A stretch of DNA of 64,000 bases, from positions 246,572 to 310,571 of the forward strand of contig CAVVHG010000004.1 of NCBI GenBank assembly GCA_963747985.1. Reading direction: 5' to 3'. Each line of letters starts with the position of its first letter. The stretch's first letter is position 1. This document shows, piece after piece, positions 54,798-64,000 of the stretch. Below the pieces are notes generated by a model, which was not told where the DNA came from, did no database searches, and saw nothing but the letters and a program-made list of their open reading frames with translations. The DNA comes from JACADW01 sp963747985. Its GTDB lineage: Bacteria; Acidobacteriota; UBA6911. The position numbers were made by a program, and so were the translations under genes.

Positions 54798-54872
54798 AGT
54801 TCGGGCCGGCAAGCATTGCCCAGTTGCGGAAATCGTCCACTATGGGACGCCACCCCTCTATCGCCCTCTGCT

Positions 54873-55346
54873 TCATTCATCCATGTACGGCATCGGAGGC
54901 TTGAGCCCCAGCAGGCGCTGGTACACCGTCAGGGCCCCCCGATGATGCGCCGTGTGGTCCGTCACGGCCCCGAGGATCGAGAAGCGCGGGGCTTCTCCCA
55001 TGATGGGATTCGGCGGGAACAGGCTTGCCCACTCTTCCTCGCTATGGGCGCTCACCTCCTGGAGCGCCTTTTCGACGGCGCGCTCAAACCAGGCGCGAGC
55101 CTGCGCGAGGCTTGTTACCGAGCGTACCTCCTTGTCCATGCCCTCGAAATCCATGTTCCAGTCCTTCGCAAAGGCCGCATCGAAGAACCACTCGACCGTC
55201 TGGGCGACGTGGGCCACGATGCCGGCCACCGTGTAAAGGCCCTCCTGCGGGGCAAAGCCGGAGTGTTCTTCGCTGAGCGGCCTCGTCGAACGGTTGAAAT
55301 ACTCCCGCATGCTGCGAAGCGTCTCTTTCAAGTTTTCGCGTATCAT
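54873..55346 (-). CDS. DinB-like four-helix metalloprotein
   Basis: This 157-aa protein has the DinB/YfiT helix-bundle pattern. Candidate metal His residues are in VAHVAQTVEWF and in TDHTAHHRGALTVY, the second being the typical DHxxHHRG motif near the C-terminus. Some members are thiol-dependent S-transferases or maleylpyruvate isomerase-like; most are uncharacterised. It is convergent with the broken hicA region, 75 bp beyond its end. Confidence 0.85.
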   Translation of the reverse strand: MIRENLKETLRSMREYFNRSTRPLSEEHSGFAPQEGLYTVAGIVAHVAQTVEWFFDAAFAKDWNMDFEGMDKEVRSVTSLAQARAWFERAVEKALQEVSAHSEEEWASLFPPNPIMGEAPRFSILGAVTDHTAHHRGALTVYQRLLGLKPPMPYMDE

Positions 55347-55577
55347 CCGATTCTCCCTTCAAACGTTGCACCCCGCATGGTGGCACCATGAGCGTCTTGC
55401 GGTCAATGTATCACAACGATGCGATCCTACCCTGCCAAATCGGAGGCAGGCCCAGCTTCGGTCAGGCTTGGCGGCGCTTTCGGAACGATCCGCCCGTGTG
55501 CAGAGTCCTTGATTTGCGGCAGCGCGAAGAATTAATGTGGTGTCAGCAGCGATCAGGTTCCAGGGAGCCGGCCGGCT

Positions 55578-58500
55578 ATGGAGTGTCCGGAATGCCACGC
55601 GCCCACGCCAATTGGCGCACTTCGGTGCCAGAAGTGCAATACTCCTCTCGACCCTGGAGATGAAACCCCGACCACCGTCGACGGTGAAGCCTGGGACGGC
55701 CGCACACCGCCGACCGGGCCGACCATAGGCGCCACTTCCGCGCAGCACGCACTGCAACCAGGACACATTCTCGGCGGGCGCTATGAGATCCTGCAATTGC
55801 TCGGCCAGGGCGGCATGGGGGCTGTCTACAAAGCCCTGGACCGCGAGGTCGAGAGACTGGTTGCATTAAAAGTCATTCGGCCCGATCTGGCAGACCATCC
55901 GGATGTCGTCCGTCGATTCAAGCACGAGCTGATCCTCGCACGGCAGGTGACCCACAAGAACGTGATTCGCATCTTCGACCTTGGGGAAGCCGAGGGCGCG
56001 AAGTTCATTTCCATGGAGTTCATCGACGGCCGCGACCTGAAGAGCATTCAGGACGAGCGGGGAAAGCTGCCGCCGGAAGACGCTGCGGCGATCATCGAGC
56101 AGGTTTGCCGCGGCCTCGAGGCTGCCCACCTGGAGGGCGTTATCCACCGTGACCTGAAGCCCCAGAACATTATGGTGGATAAACACGGCAGGGTCGCAGT
56201 CATGGACTTCGGAATAGCCCATTCGATCGAGGTGACCGGCCTGACGCAGACCGGTGCACTGATAGGCACTCCGAGATACATGTCACCCGAGCAGGCCAGA
56301 GGTGAGGAAATCGATTCGAGGTCCGATCTGTTCTCGCTCGGCCTTATTTTCTACGAGTTGCTGACGGGGAAGTCCCCGTATGAAGCCTCAACCTCCTTCG
56401 GATCACTGCTCAAACGCACCCAGGAACATGCGCGTCCTCCGATCGAGCTGGAGCACTCAATCCCGAAATACCTGAATGACATCGTGGTCCGGTGCCTCGA
56501 GATCGACCCGCGGCGCCGTTACGCGCGCGCGCAGGAAATTGTGCGCGACCTCGAAGCGAGGCACGGTCCGCGCACGGGGATCGGATCTCTTCACCTGCCT
56601 CAGTTCCTGATGGTGCCGGAATCCCGGATGAAATGGCTCGCTCCGGGATTGGCGGCGATCCTGCTCCTGGTTGTCGGCTTGGTGCTGTGGATAGTTGGCC
56701 CGAGCGCGCCGGTCAAACCGAAACCCCCGGGGCCCGTCGTCTCCCTGGCGATCCTGCCTTTCCGCAATGCTTCCGGAGACCCTTCGCTGGACTGGCTCGG
56801 ACCGAGCCTGGCCGAGTGGCTTAGCACAGATGTGGGGCAGTCGTCGTCACTTCGGATGGTCTCTTCCGAGCGGCTGCGCCAGATCCTCCAGGATCTCCGC
56901 ATCACGGCAGACACAAATCTCGATCCCAACACCTTGCGCCGCTTGGCCGAATTCACCAATGCGCAGACGTTGGTCTGGGGACAGTACGCGAAGCTGGGGG
57001 CACAGATACGTATTGATGCTACTTTCCGCGATTTGAAACAGGAGCGCACGACAACGTTGAAGGCAGAGGCGCCGAACCAGGAAGCGTTGACCCAAGCGGT
57101 AGATCGGCTTGCACAGGCGATTCGCGAGAGCCTGTCGCTGTCGGAATCTGCGAGAAAAGAACTGCAGGCTCAGGCGTTCATACCTTCGTCTAAGTCTGTC
57201 GAGGCTCTCCGTAGCTATAACGAGGGCCTTCAGCTATCGCGCCAGGGGAAGAACCTCGAAGCGCGCGACCGGTTTGAGGCCGCCACGAAAGAGGACCCGG
57301 AGTTCGCATTGGCTTACGCCAAACTTGGGCAGACGCTCGCCAACCTTGGATATGACAGCGAGGCGGAGCAAGCGGGCCGTAAAGCGGTGGACCTCAGCGA
57401 CCAGCTCCCACAACAGGTGAAGGTCCGGATTCTTGCCGGCTTCGCCCAGCTCAAGATGGACTATGAAAAAGCGATCGAGTTCTATGAGCGACTGGCCAGG
57501 TCTATCCCGGAGGATCCGGAGATACAGTTCAACCTGGGGAAGCTGTATGAACAGACAGGATCGTTTGACAAGGCTCGCGAGCGATTGAATAACGTATTGG
57601 AGCGCGATCCGAAATCGGTCGACGTTCTCCTCGCCATGGGTCGAGTTGAGATCAAGGGCGGCAGCCCCCAGGCCGGCTTGGATTACTTGAATCGAGGCCT
57701 GACGCTGGCCATCCAACTCGAGAACGAGGAAGCGAAAGCCGCAGTTCTTCAGGGCATAGCCGTCGGCTACAGTCGCCTCAACAGGCAGGATGCGGCCCTG
57801 CACAATTACCAGGAATCCTTGGCAATCAAACGTCACCTCGGGGACCGACGGGGCATGGCTGCGAGCCTCGACGCGATCGCTCAAATTCAGGAGCGCATGG
57901 GAAAGCCGGATGAGGCCTTGAAGAGCTACGAGGAAGCGTTGAAGCTGGAGAGAGACATAGGGGATAGGGTAGGACTGGGCGACACGCTGACCAACCTGGG
58001 GGCCTTCTACCACGATCGTGGTCGGCATGATCAGGCGTTGGTCATGAACAAGGAGGCGCTCAAGATCCAGCGGGAATTGGGCAGCGAAGATGGACAGGGT
58101 TTGTGCCTCCACAACATCGGGAGTAGCTATTTCTACAGAGGGCAGTACGAAGACGCAGCCACCTACTTTCAGCAGGCTCTTCAACTGCGGGAAAAAGCCG
58201 GGCGCCCTGAGGATGTCGCGGAAACGGTACACAACTTGGCAGAGACCAACGTAAGTATGGGCGAGTATGATCGCGCACTATCCTTCTATTTCCGGGCCCT
58301 GGAACTCTACCGCAGCGTCGGAGACAAGCGTGGAGCTGCCATCGAATCGTCCGGCATCGGGACACTTTTCATTTACCAGGGGCGGTATGGCGCGGCCGTC
58401 GCCTCGAAGCAGGATGCACTGAAAGCCTTTCGGGAGCTCGGCGATCGCAGCTTCTGGATGGCGGAGATCCTGAGCAGCTGCGGAGACGCACTGATACAGG

Positions 58501-59138
58501 CGGGACGGAGTGAGGAGGCCGAGAAGACCCTGGAAGAAGGAATGAACCTAGCCCGCGAACTCAAGAACGAAGCCCTTGTCGCCCAGATCCTCAATTTCCA
58601 GGGCGATCTTCCGTTTATCCGGGGCGATTACGAGTCGGCGCGGGATCTCTACCAGCGTGCTCTCCAGATCGCCTTGCGGGCAGGGGATCAGGGCAAGATC
58701 CTGGATTCCCGGTTCGATTTGGCGAGGCTGGCTGTGAAGGAAGGTCGATACCAGGCGGCCATAAAGGAACTTGCAGCGTTGTCGCGCGAATCGGATTCCC
58801 TGGGATGGAAGTATCTCGCAGTCGAGTGCTCAGTCTCTACGGCCGAAGCGCTAGTCAATTCCGGGCATTATGCCCGTGCGCGGCAGGAACTCGCCCGTGC
58901 GATGGCCAGCAGCGAGAAGCTGGGGCTGCGGGGAGCCCTGCTCAGGAGTCACTACCTGTTAGCCACCCAACTGCGCCTTACGGGCAGCGTCTCGGAAGCC
59001 GCCCCCCATTACCGGGAGACGGTCCGCCTCCTGGAAGAAACCCGCAAGGAACCGGGAGCGACCAACCTCTTGCATCGCGCCGACTTCAACTCAATGTATG
59101 CGGAGTCGATCCGGTGGTCCCAGGCTGGTAGAGGATAG
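55578..59138 (+). CDS. zinc-ribbon Ser/Thr protein kinase with TolB-like and TPR domains
   Basis: This 1186-aa protein has four parts. A zinc ribbon (CPECHAPTPIGALRCQKC) opens it. The kinase domain (about 68-335) has GQGGMG, VALKVIRPD, HRDLKPQN, DFGIAHS and YMSPEQARG. A membrane segment (LAAILLLVVGLVLWIVG, about 357-375) follows. The C-terminal part has a TolB-like start (VSLAILPFRNASGDPSLDWL) and then about fifteen TPR units, including repeated Y-x-x-ALxL patterns with DKRG and LGDR turns. An outer or cytoplasmic TPR scaffold tied to a kinase is common in Acidobacteriota. No phosphatase partner is adjacent. Confidence 0.92.
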   Translation: MECPECHAPTPIGALRCQKCNTPLDPGDETPTTVDGEAWDGRTPPTGPTIGATSAQHALQPGHILGGRYEILQLLGQGGMGAVYKALDREVERLVALKVIRPDLADHPDVVRRFKHELILARQVTHKNVIRIFDLGEAEGAKFISMEFIDGRDLKSIQDERGKLPPEDAAAIIEQVCRGLEAAHLEGVIHRDLKPQNIMVDKHGRVAVMDFGIAHSIEVTGLTQTGALIGTPRYMSPEQARGEEIDSRSDLFSLGLIFYELLTGKSPYEASTSFGSLLKRTQEHARPPIELEHSIPKYLNDIVVRCLEIDPRRRYARAQEIVRDLEARHGPRTGIGSLHLPQFLMVPESRMKWLAPGLAAILLLVVGLVLWIVGPSAPVKPKPPGPVVSLAILPFRNASGDPSLDWLGPSLAEWLSTDVGQSSSLRMVSSERLRQILQDLRITADTNLDPNTLRRLAEFTNAQTLVWGQYAKLGAQIRIDATFRDLKQERTTTLKAEAPNQEALTQAVDRLAQAIRESLSLSESARKELQAQAFIPSSKSVEALRSYNEGLQLSRQGKNLEARDRFEAATKEDPEFALAYAKLGQTLANLGYDSEAEQAGRKAVDLSDQLPQQVKVRILAGFAQLKMDYEKAIEFYERLARSIPEDPEIQFNLGKLYEQTGSFDKARERLNNVLERDPKSVDVLLAMGRVEIKGGSPQAGLDYLNRGLTLAIQLENEEAKAAVLQGIAVGYSRLNRQDAALHNYQESLAIKRHLGDRRGMAASLDAIAQIQERMGKPDEALKSYEEALKLERDIGDRVGLGDTLTNLGAFYHDRGRHDQALVMNKEALKIQRELGSEDGQGLCLHNIGSSYFYRGQYEDAATYFQQALQLREKAGRPEDVAETVHNLAETNVSMGEYDRALSFYFRALELYRSVGDKRGAAIESSGIGTLFIYQGRYGAAVASKQDALKAFRELGDRSFWMAEILSSCGDALIQAGRSEEAEKTLEEGMNLARELKNEALVAQILNFQGDLPFIRGDYESARDLYQRALQIALRAGDQGKILDSRFDLARLAVKEGRYQAAIKELAALSRESDSLGWKYLAVECSVSTAEALVNSGHYARARQELARAMASSEKLGLRGALLRSHYLLATQLRLTGSVSEAAPHYRETVRLLEETRKEPGATNLLHRADFNSMYAESIRWSQAGRG

Positions 59139-59317
59139 CGAGAGTACTCAAACCGGGCACAGTCTGCGTTCAGTAAAATCGGTCCATGCCTGCCTTCCAG
59201 CAGCCCTCCATTGCCTGGCTCGCGGCACTCCAGTTCCGCACCCACCGGTTTCTACGCCGAAGCGGTCCCTCAGAATGGGCCCCGGCGGTAAGCCGAGGCC
59301 CCTGTTTCGTCTGGCTG

Positions 59318-61426
59318 CTACTTTACCTTGAACGACACCGAACGCGTGGCCGTGTATCCCGGACCAGTGCTGATATCGAATGTCAGGGTCCAGGTCCCGG
59401 CCGTAATCTCCTTAGGCTTCGTGCTCAAGGAGTAGATGTATCCGCCTCCGTTCCCCAGCGTGCGGTCGAAGCGGAACCTATTGCCTGGATTGGCATATCC
59501 GGGGTCGGGAACTGGCGTGACCTTCACGGAGCCTTTCTCCACTCGTACAGCTGTGAGTACCATACTCGGATTGGATAGGTTGTGACCGTCGCCATCCATG
59601 ACCATCAGTTTGATCGGGACAACGGATCCTCTCCTGATTGCCTTGTTCGGGTCATAGAGCAGGGAGGTACCGTACGATGAGGGATCGACAACCAGGTACT
59701 CCACCTTCACATCGGCGGTCGGCCCGGCCGACACAGTTGCATTGACCTCAAATGTCCTGGAACCCAATGACGAAGTATCGATAGCCTCGCCTTTAGGCAC
59801 CGTCCCCAGGCAAACGGAGACGACGGAATAGGGATCGGTGCACGAATAATCAGCCAGGACAGGCTGGTTCAGCGCGTAGACTGCCCCACCCGGCGGCGCG
59901 ACGACGGCTATGCCGGGGGCTGTTCCGGTCACGTTGTGGACAGGCACGAAGTCTGAAAATCGGCAACAGGTGCGGCCGGCGCCGGTAGGATCAGGCGGAT
60001 CGAGCCTCTTTTGTGAGAAGAAGGTCAGGATATTCTCCCAGTCGTTTGTTCCCAGCGGAGCCTTCAGCAGTCCGGGACTGGTAATAGTCTCCAGGGTGTT
60101 CCAGTTGATCGTGACCGTATAAGGGTTAGGATTCTCAGGGCAGTCAACCGTGCTTCCGTTCAATATATTCTCGCAATTCAATCGAAACACCTCGCAGTAA
60201 CCGCCCGTCCCGTCGAAAATGGAGCAGGTTGTGCCCTCGAAGGCAGTGCCGGTGACGCGTCGCTGATACTCTGCAAGTGTTGTGTCCAGGGAGTCGACCC
60301 TCAGCCGAAGGCCCTCATACCCGGGATAGCCGATGTAATCAACTACGTAGTTGTAAGGGCCGAAGTCATAGGTCAAGTGGTCCGGTTCAACAACTGTCTG
60401 CAGGTCCAGCGGCGGGGGTGAATACGAGCCCTCCGGCAAGCTCGAGCTGCTCGGAGCAACGGCAACGCCAACCGCGGGGGGCAGCGATGAGCAAGGCGGA
60501 TAACCTGATTCACCGCAGAGGCCAGTCAACGGACTCATTACGGCCTCCAGCTCGGGAGTGAAGAAAACTCTCCACACTTTTCCTCCGTCCAGGCCGTCAC
60601 CGCTGCTCCCCTGGGACGTTGCTATGTAGAGGACTCCTGTCGCATCCAGTGCAATATAACTGGGGCGGCTCCCCGCCTCCAAACCCTTGGGGCCGACGAC
60701 GACCGCCGGGCCCAGGAAGCCGCCGCTTGAGGAATACCGGTTTACGCCCGCCGAAAAATCAGAGGTACCAAAGCTGGCCACGAGGATATCTCCAGAGGCC
60801 TTGTCCACGGCGATCCCGATCGGCAGATCCAGGTTGGTCGTGATCAGCGGTGCGGTCGATGTGTAGGAGGGGGCACTCGATATCAACACTCTGTTGTTGG
60901 ATGTGTCCACGATCAACAGATTGCCAACCCAATCGAAAGTCGTTCCCCCGCCAAGAGTACTGCCCGTGCAGAAAGAACCTGGCCCGCAATCAGCCGGAAC
61001 GACGTTTATCGGAGTAGCCGGCAGTGATCTCAGTTGGGCGGCCGTAATCTTCCATACACCTGTGTGTGGGCTCTTGGTATTGAAGTAGAGGTCGCCAAGA
61101 CTGTTGAAACCGAGTCCCGTCGGCGCCTGGACCGCCCCGCCCATGACGGTTTCCTGCTGTGTCCCATCAAGGTTCATCCGGAGAATCTGGTGGTTGTCAG
61201 GGTCGGCCACATAGATTCTTCCATCCGGCCCAACGATCATGCTATCGGGGTAAGCGGACATGCCCCCCTTGACGACCGTTGATATTCCGTCCGGTGCGTT
61301 GCCACCTTGTTGCCTTGATCCGAACCGACCATCCACGCCAAGAACGGAATTACTCGTGTAGGTGGAATAGTAGACGAACGGCTGAGCCGGGATTCGCCAG
61401 GCGACTATGCCCCATTGCCTGCTCAT
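59318..61426 (-). CDS. NHL-repeat-type secreted protein, C-terminal part (downstream of frameshift)
   Basis: This 702-aa frame has NHL/SMP-30-like propeller blades in its first half (SMIVGPDGRIYVADPDNHQI, LGFNSLGDLYFNT, IGIAVDKASGDILVASFG, YIALDATGVLYIATSQG). Beta-sandwich domains and a final strand domain follow (GTWTLTFDISTGPGYTATRS). It has no signal peptide of its own. Its N-terminal residues follow directly from the frame at 61350-62849 across a run of six G: with five G the joint reads FPGGIIPMSRQWG. It is therefore most likely the second half of one secreted protein of about 1170 aa. Confidence 0.8.
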   Translation of the reverse strand: MSRQWGIVAWRIPAQPFVYYSTYTSNSVLGVDGRFGSRQQGGNAPDGISTVVKGGMSAYPDSMIVGPDGRIYVADPDNHQILRMNLDGTQQETVMGGAVQAPTGLGFNSLGDLYFNTKSPHTGVWKITAAQLRSLPATPINVVPADCGPGSFCTGSTLGGGTTFDWVGNLLIVDTSNNRVLISSAPSYTSTAPLITTNLDLPIGIAVDKASGDILVASFGTSDFSAGVNRYSSSGGFLGPAVVVGPKGLEAGSRPSYIALDATGVLYIATSQGSSGDGLDGGKVWRVFFTPELEAVMSPLTGLCGESGYPPCSSLPPAVGVAVAPSSSSLPEGSYSPPPLDLQTVVEPDHLTYDFGPYNYVVDYIGYPGYEGLRLRVDSLDTTLAEYQRRVTGTAFEGTTCSIFDGTGGYCEVFRLNCENILNGSTVDCPENPNPYTVTINWNTLETITSPGLLKAPLGTNDWENILTFFSQKRLDPPDPTGAGRTCCRFSDFVPVHNVTGTAPGIAVVAPPGGAVYALNQPVLADYSCTDPYSVVSVCLGTVPKGEAIDTSSLGSRTFEVNATVSAGPTADVKVEYLVVDPSSYGTSLLYDPNKAIRRGSVVPIKLMVMDGDGHNLSNPSMVLTAVRVEKGSVKVTPVPDPGYANPGNRFRFDRTLGNGGGYIYSLSTKPKEITAGTWTLTFDISTGPGYTATRSVSFKVK

Positions 61427-62849
61427 GGGGATTATTCCCCCCGGGAAATGGGAGCCACGGGTCTGTCCCCGTGAGCGGATCGGCCAGCAGACCGGAAGGA
61501 CCTACCGCATCGAATGTGCTGAAATCGCCTGCGCGCTCAGCCGCCGTGGGGACATATGCCATCACCCTCAGGCCGGGAGCGATCTCAACGGGAGCGCAAA
61601 ACTGCTGGTCAGTCATGGCGTTGGGAAGCGGGACGCCGACGAACGGGTCGCCGGTCGTCGGATCCATTGCGCCTACGATCAGCCGGTCTCCGGCTAGATT
61701 GGTACCGGTCATGTAGGTGAGAGAATCAAACGCAATAAAACCGCCGGGCAACGATGAGGTTGGCATGCAGGGCGGCCCCTTCACTACGAACAGAGTGGCG
61801 GGCCCGACTTCCTCGGCAGCATAGCGGGGAACCGGAGCCAGGATCACACCTCCGAGATCAAACGCCGGGCCGATAGGGGCCAGTGATGCCGTATAGGAGA
61901 CTGTCACCGGGGAGAGTGGCAACGCTGAGCTGGACACGGTTATGCCAATCGGCACTGACAGCGTCTCTACACTCGTCGGATCAGTACCGGTATACCCGTC
62001 CTCTATGCCGGGAATGGCCTGGTAATAAACATCCAGGTTACTGCCGCTGATGTTCACTGGTGTGTTCAGATTGTTGCCGGATGAATTTGCGGTCTGCCAG
62101 ACGCTTGTGCCCCCCCAACTGGGGCTCGCAAGAGCCTGGGCAGGAAATGTGACCGTGACGCCGGCAGGAGGTGCCTGATCCACGTGGAACCGAACCATGA
62201 CGGAGGTAGTATTGCCATTGAGGTTCCAGTCAAAAGCATTCAAATAACCTTCCCTGGCACCCACGATTGGTGATGTCGTTACCACCCCTGTCGTGGACGC
62301 GATCTCGCCAGCAACTCCACTCAGAGAGGCGATGCCGCGGACTATGGAATTAATCACCGCTATTGAGGTCTGTCCCGCCAGAATCGCGTTGCCCGTACTG
62401 GAAATGGTCGCAGAGACGCTGGTCAAGGCTGTGCCGGCAACTGCCAGACGCACGCCGGCGATTCTGATGTAGTCCGAGGCAACCCCGCCCGCCGGTACGC
62501 TAACTGCCAGTGTGCCGGCGAGATTGTTCAGGGTGGCAAGTGCAGCTGTGCTAAGTCCTCCCGTCCCGGTCACCTCAACTACTGTTGCAGGACAGCTGAT
62601 AGGGACCCCATAGCTGATGGTGATGGTACCTGCCACTGAAGTCAACGATCCCGGGATCTCCGTGAGAAGAATCTCGCCGGCGCGCGCCGTGTTGTCATTG
62701 CGGCTGACAGCGGTTATCGGAGTGCTGGCGACGGAGAATGTCGCCTGGGCGAAAGCGCCGGTCGTGAGGCCGAGTAAGACGGCGCCAGCGAATACTAGAC
62801 TACCAATCCTCTTCTTCGACGGAAACAGGAAGGCTCTGGTCTTGCACAT
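61350..62849 (-). CDS. secreted beta-domain protein, N-terminal part (upstream of frameshift)
   Basis: This frame begins after GGAGG with MCKTRAFLFPSKKR and a signal peptide (IGSLVFAGAVLLGLTTGAFA). It carries cohesin-like or Ig-like beta domains rich in Ser/Thr/Gly (NTARAGEILLTEIPGSLTSV, AGTALTSVSATISSTGNAIL). It ends in DPWLPFPGGNNPHEQAMGHS, where one G too many near 61437-61442 sends it out of frame. The true continuation is the NHL part at 59318-61426. A longer frame to 63176 lacks a good start. A surface or matrix protein is likely. Confidence 0.78.
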   Translation of the reverse strand: MCKTRAFLFPSKKRIGSLVFAGAVLLGLTTGAFAQATFSVASTPITAVSRNDNTARAGEILLTEIPGSLTSVAGTITISYGVPISCPATVVEVTGTGGLSTAALATLNNLAGTLAVSVPAGGVASDYIRIAGVRLAVAGTALTSVSATISSTGNAILAGQTSIAVINSIVRGIASLSGVAGEIASTTGVVTTSPIVGAREGYLNAFDWNLNGNTTSVMVRFHVDQAPPAGVTVTFPAQALASPSWGGTSVWQTANSSGNNLNTPVNISGSNLDVYYQAIPGIEDGYTGTDPTSVETLSVPIGITVSSSALPLSPVTVSYTASLAPIGPAFDLGGVILAPVPRYAAEEVGPATLFVVKGPPCMPTSSLPGGFIAFDSLTYMTGTNLAGDRLIVGAMDPTTGDPFVGVPLPNAMTDQQFCAPVEIAPGLRVMAYVPTAAERAGDFSTFDAVGPSGLLADPLTGTDPWLPFPGGNNPHEQAMGHSRLANPGSAVRLLFHLHE

Positions 62850-63264
62850 ACTCATTACCTCCGTATGTCCGGATACGGCAGCGTATGTCGGGTGAGGGGT
62901 GCCCAGCAGAGCCGCCTTCCAGCAGTCCTCTACTGAAATGGGGCACAGAGGCTGTAGTGTTCGCGTTCTTCTCGGTACGCCGTCAGAACTTGAACCGGTT
63001 CTGGAGCTTTTCAGCCTCGTCTGCAGCGATTGTCGGTCCGCTTGCGCCGGAATGTCAACAGCAGATTCCGGGGAACCATCGAGCTGAACACGGTCATGCC
63101 CTCCCCGCAAGCGACATAACACGGTCTGCGGATTCGGTTCCACGACGTCGCTCTGAGGCGAACAGGCATTGACCACGGCTCCGGCCGGCGACTTATCATA
63201 TGCAGGGGCGACGGCGGAGCTTGAACACTCGTGCCCCTGTTCCTAATGTGAGGGAGGAGTACCG

Positions 63265-63824
63265 ATGCGAGCTGTGACATGTGCGATCTTTTTGTTCGTG
63301 GTCGGCCTGGCCTGCGGGCAGGGGGCGACAGAGAGAGGTGGGATGCTTCCTCAAGCCCCAGCATCCGCGAATACCGGCACATGGGCCGCTCTGGCTTCAC
63401 TCGTCGGGAAATGGTCGGGGGAAGGAACCGGGGACCCCGGCCACGGGACGGGAGGCTTCTCCTTCGCCTGGGATCTGCAGCAAAAGATCCTCGTCCGCAA
63501 TAGTCACGCCGACTACCCGGCAACTAAAGACCGCCCGGCCTTCTCTCACCAGGACCTGATGATCGTCTACCAGCAGCCCGATACCCTGCTGCCAAGAGCT
63601 GTCTATTTCGACAATGAAGGTCATGTCATCAATTATGCCGTCAGCGTCTCTCCGGACGCGAAGTCGATCGCGTTCCTCAGCGAACTCGCGCCCTCCAGCC
63701 CGAGGTATCGCCTGACCTACATCCTGACCGGCAGGGAAGAGTCGAGATGACCTTCGAAATCGCGCCTGCAGACAAACCCGATTCATTCAACACCTACATC
63801 AAGGCAGGCGCCCGACGGCAATGA
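63265..63824 (+). CDS. small secreted protein of unknown function with apparent frameshift near its end
   Basis: The protein has a signal peptide (VTCAIFLFVVGLACGQG) and a lipocalin-like body of about 140 residues (LVGKWSGEGTGDPGHGTGGF, FAWDLQQKILVRNSHADYPA). As read, it stops at 63750 after GREESR. One base restored just before that stop lets the frame continue as MTFEIAPADKPDSFNTYIK and on to GARRQ, with a stop at 63822-63824. That continuation is protein-like and fits the usual end of such proteins, so I take it as part of the gene. GGGAGGAG precedes the ATG. Confidence 0.65.
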
Positions 63825-64000
63825 TCCCTGTCGGTCTGGCGTGAGGGCACTGTCAACAATTTGTCCTCTATTCGAGATACTCTGACTGCATCCCGAGGCC
63901 CCCGCCGGTCAGTTTCGGGCAATCTGATTCCATAAGACATTGAATTGGATAGGTTTAAAGGAGTAGTCCGCCGCCTCCCCGAGCTCAGCAACGACCCGCC
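63825..64000. other. gene-free end of window
   Basis: No reading frame with family features or a ribosome site is seen in the last 176 bp. Confidence 0.4.

Overview
The window reads as chromosomal DNA of a high-GC member of the Acidobacteriota. The main evidence is four secreted VWFA-type proteins of the kind that is abundant in that phylum, large Ser/Thr kinases carrying TPR or TolB-like beta-propeller sensor regions, a PEP-CTERM protein with an ExeA-like ATPase beside it, and many dispersed short-palindrome repeats between genes. The phylum call is inferred from gene content; there is no rRNA gene here to confirm it.

0-5.1 kb: a 5'-truncated SpoIIE-type phosphatase, then a tightly coupled ppsR - dapF-like - M20 peptidase operon and a TonB-C protein. 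5.1-9.5 kb: a palindrome cluster and a minus-strand tetrapyrrole operon, ccsA/hemX-hemA-hemC-hemD. 9.5-18.2 kb: a plus-strand housekeeping run with an M50 protease, scpA, scpB, rluB, ribE, an unknown secreted protein, a ribBA-like gene and a large secreted glycosidase-like protein. 18.2-29.1 kb: metG, a GNAT acetyltransferase, a VWFA protein without a metal site, a LysW-like - larE - ggt group, a SurA-DsbA fusion and a hybrid histidine kinase. 29.1-40.4 kb: two VWFA proteins, ftsK, rnj, rsmA, trxA, purA, a DUF4097 protein and an ECF sigma/anti-sigma pair.

40.6-44.7 kb is a 4-kb island in tRNA-Lys. The last 45 bp of the tRNA gene are repeated exactly at the far end. The cargo is a membrane Ser/Thr kinase with a beta-propeller and a small excisionase-like HTH gene, with no integrase. 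45-64 kb is accessory: a 1197-aa orphan secreted protein, a ten-copy 61-bp tandem array inside about 95-bp inverted palindromic flanks, another VWFA protein, the ExeA-like ATPase and PEP-CTERM pair, tRNA-Glu followed by hicB and a broken hicA, a DinB-like protein, a zinc-ribbon/kinase/TolB/TPR protein, and a very large secreted NHL-type protein.

Two enzymes look chemically altered. The DapF homologue has Ser at both catalytic Cys positions but keeps its substrate-binding residues. The ribBA-like protein has lost the zinc cysteines and catalytic Arg of its GTP cyclohydrolase II half. At least five genes (larE, ftsK, hicA, the NHL protein and the last gene) carry single-base indels that split otherwise good family matches. 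This is either sequencing error or real decay and should be settled before the proteins are used.
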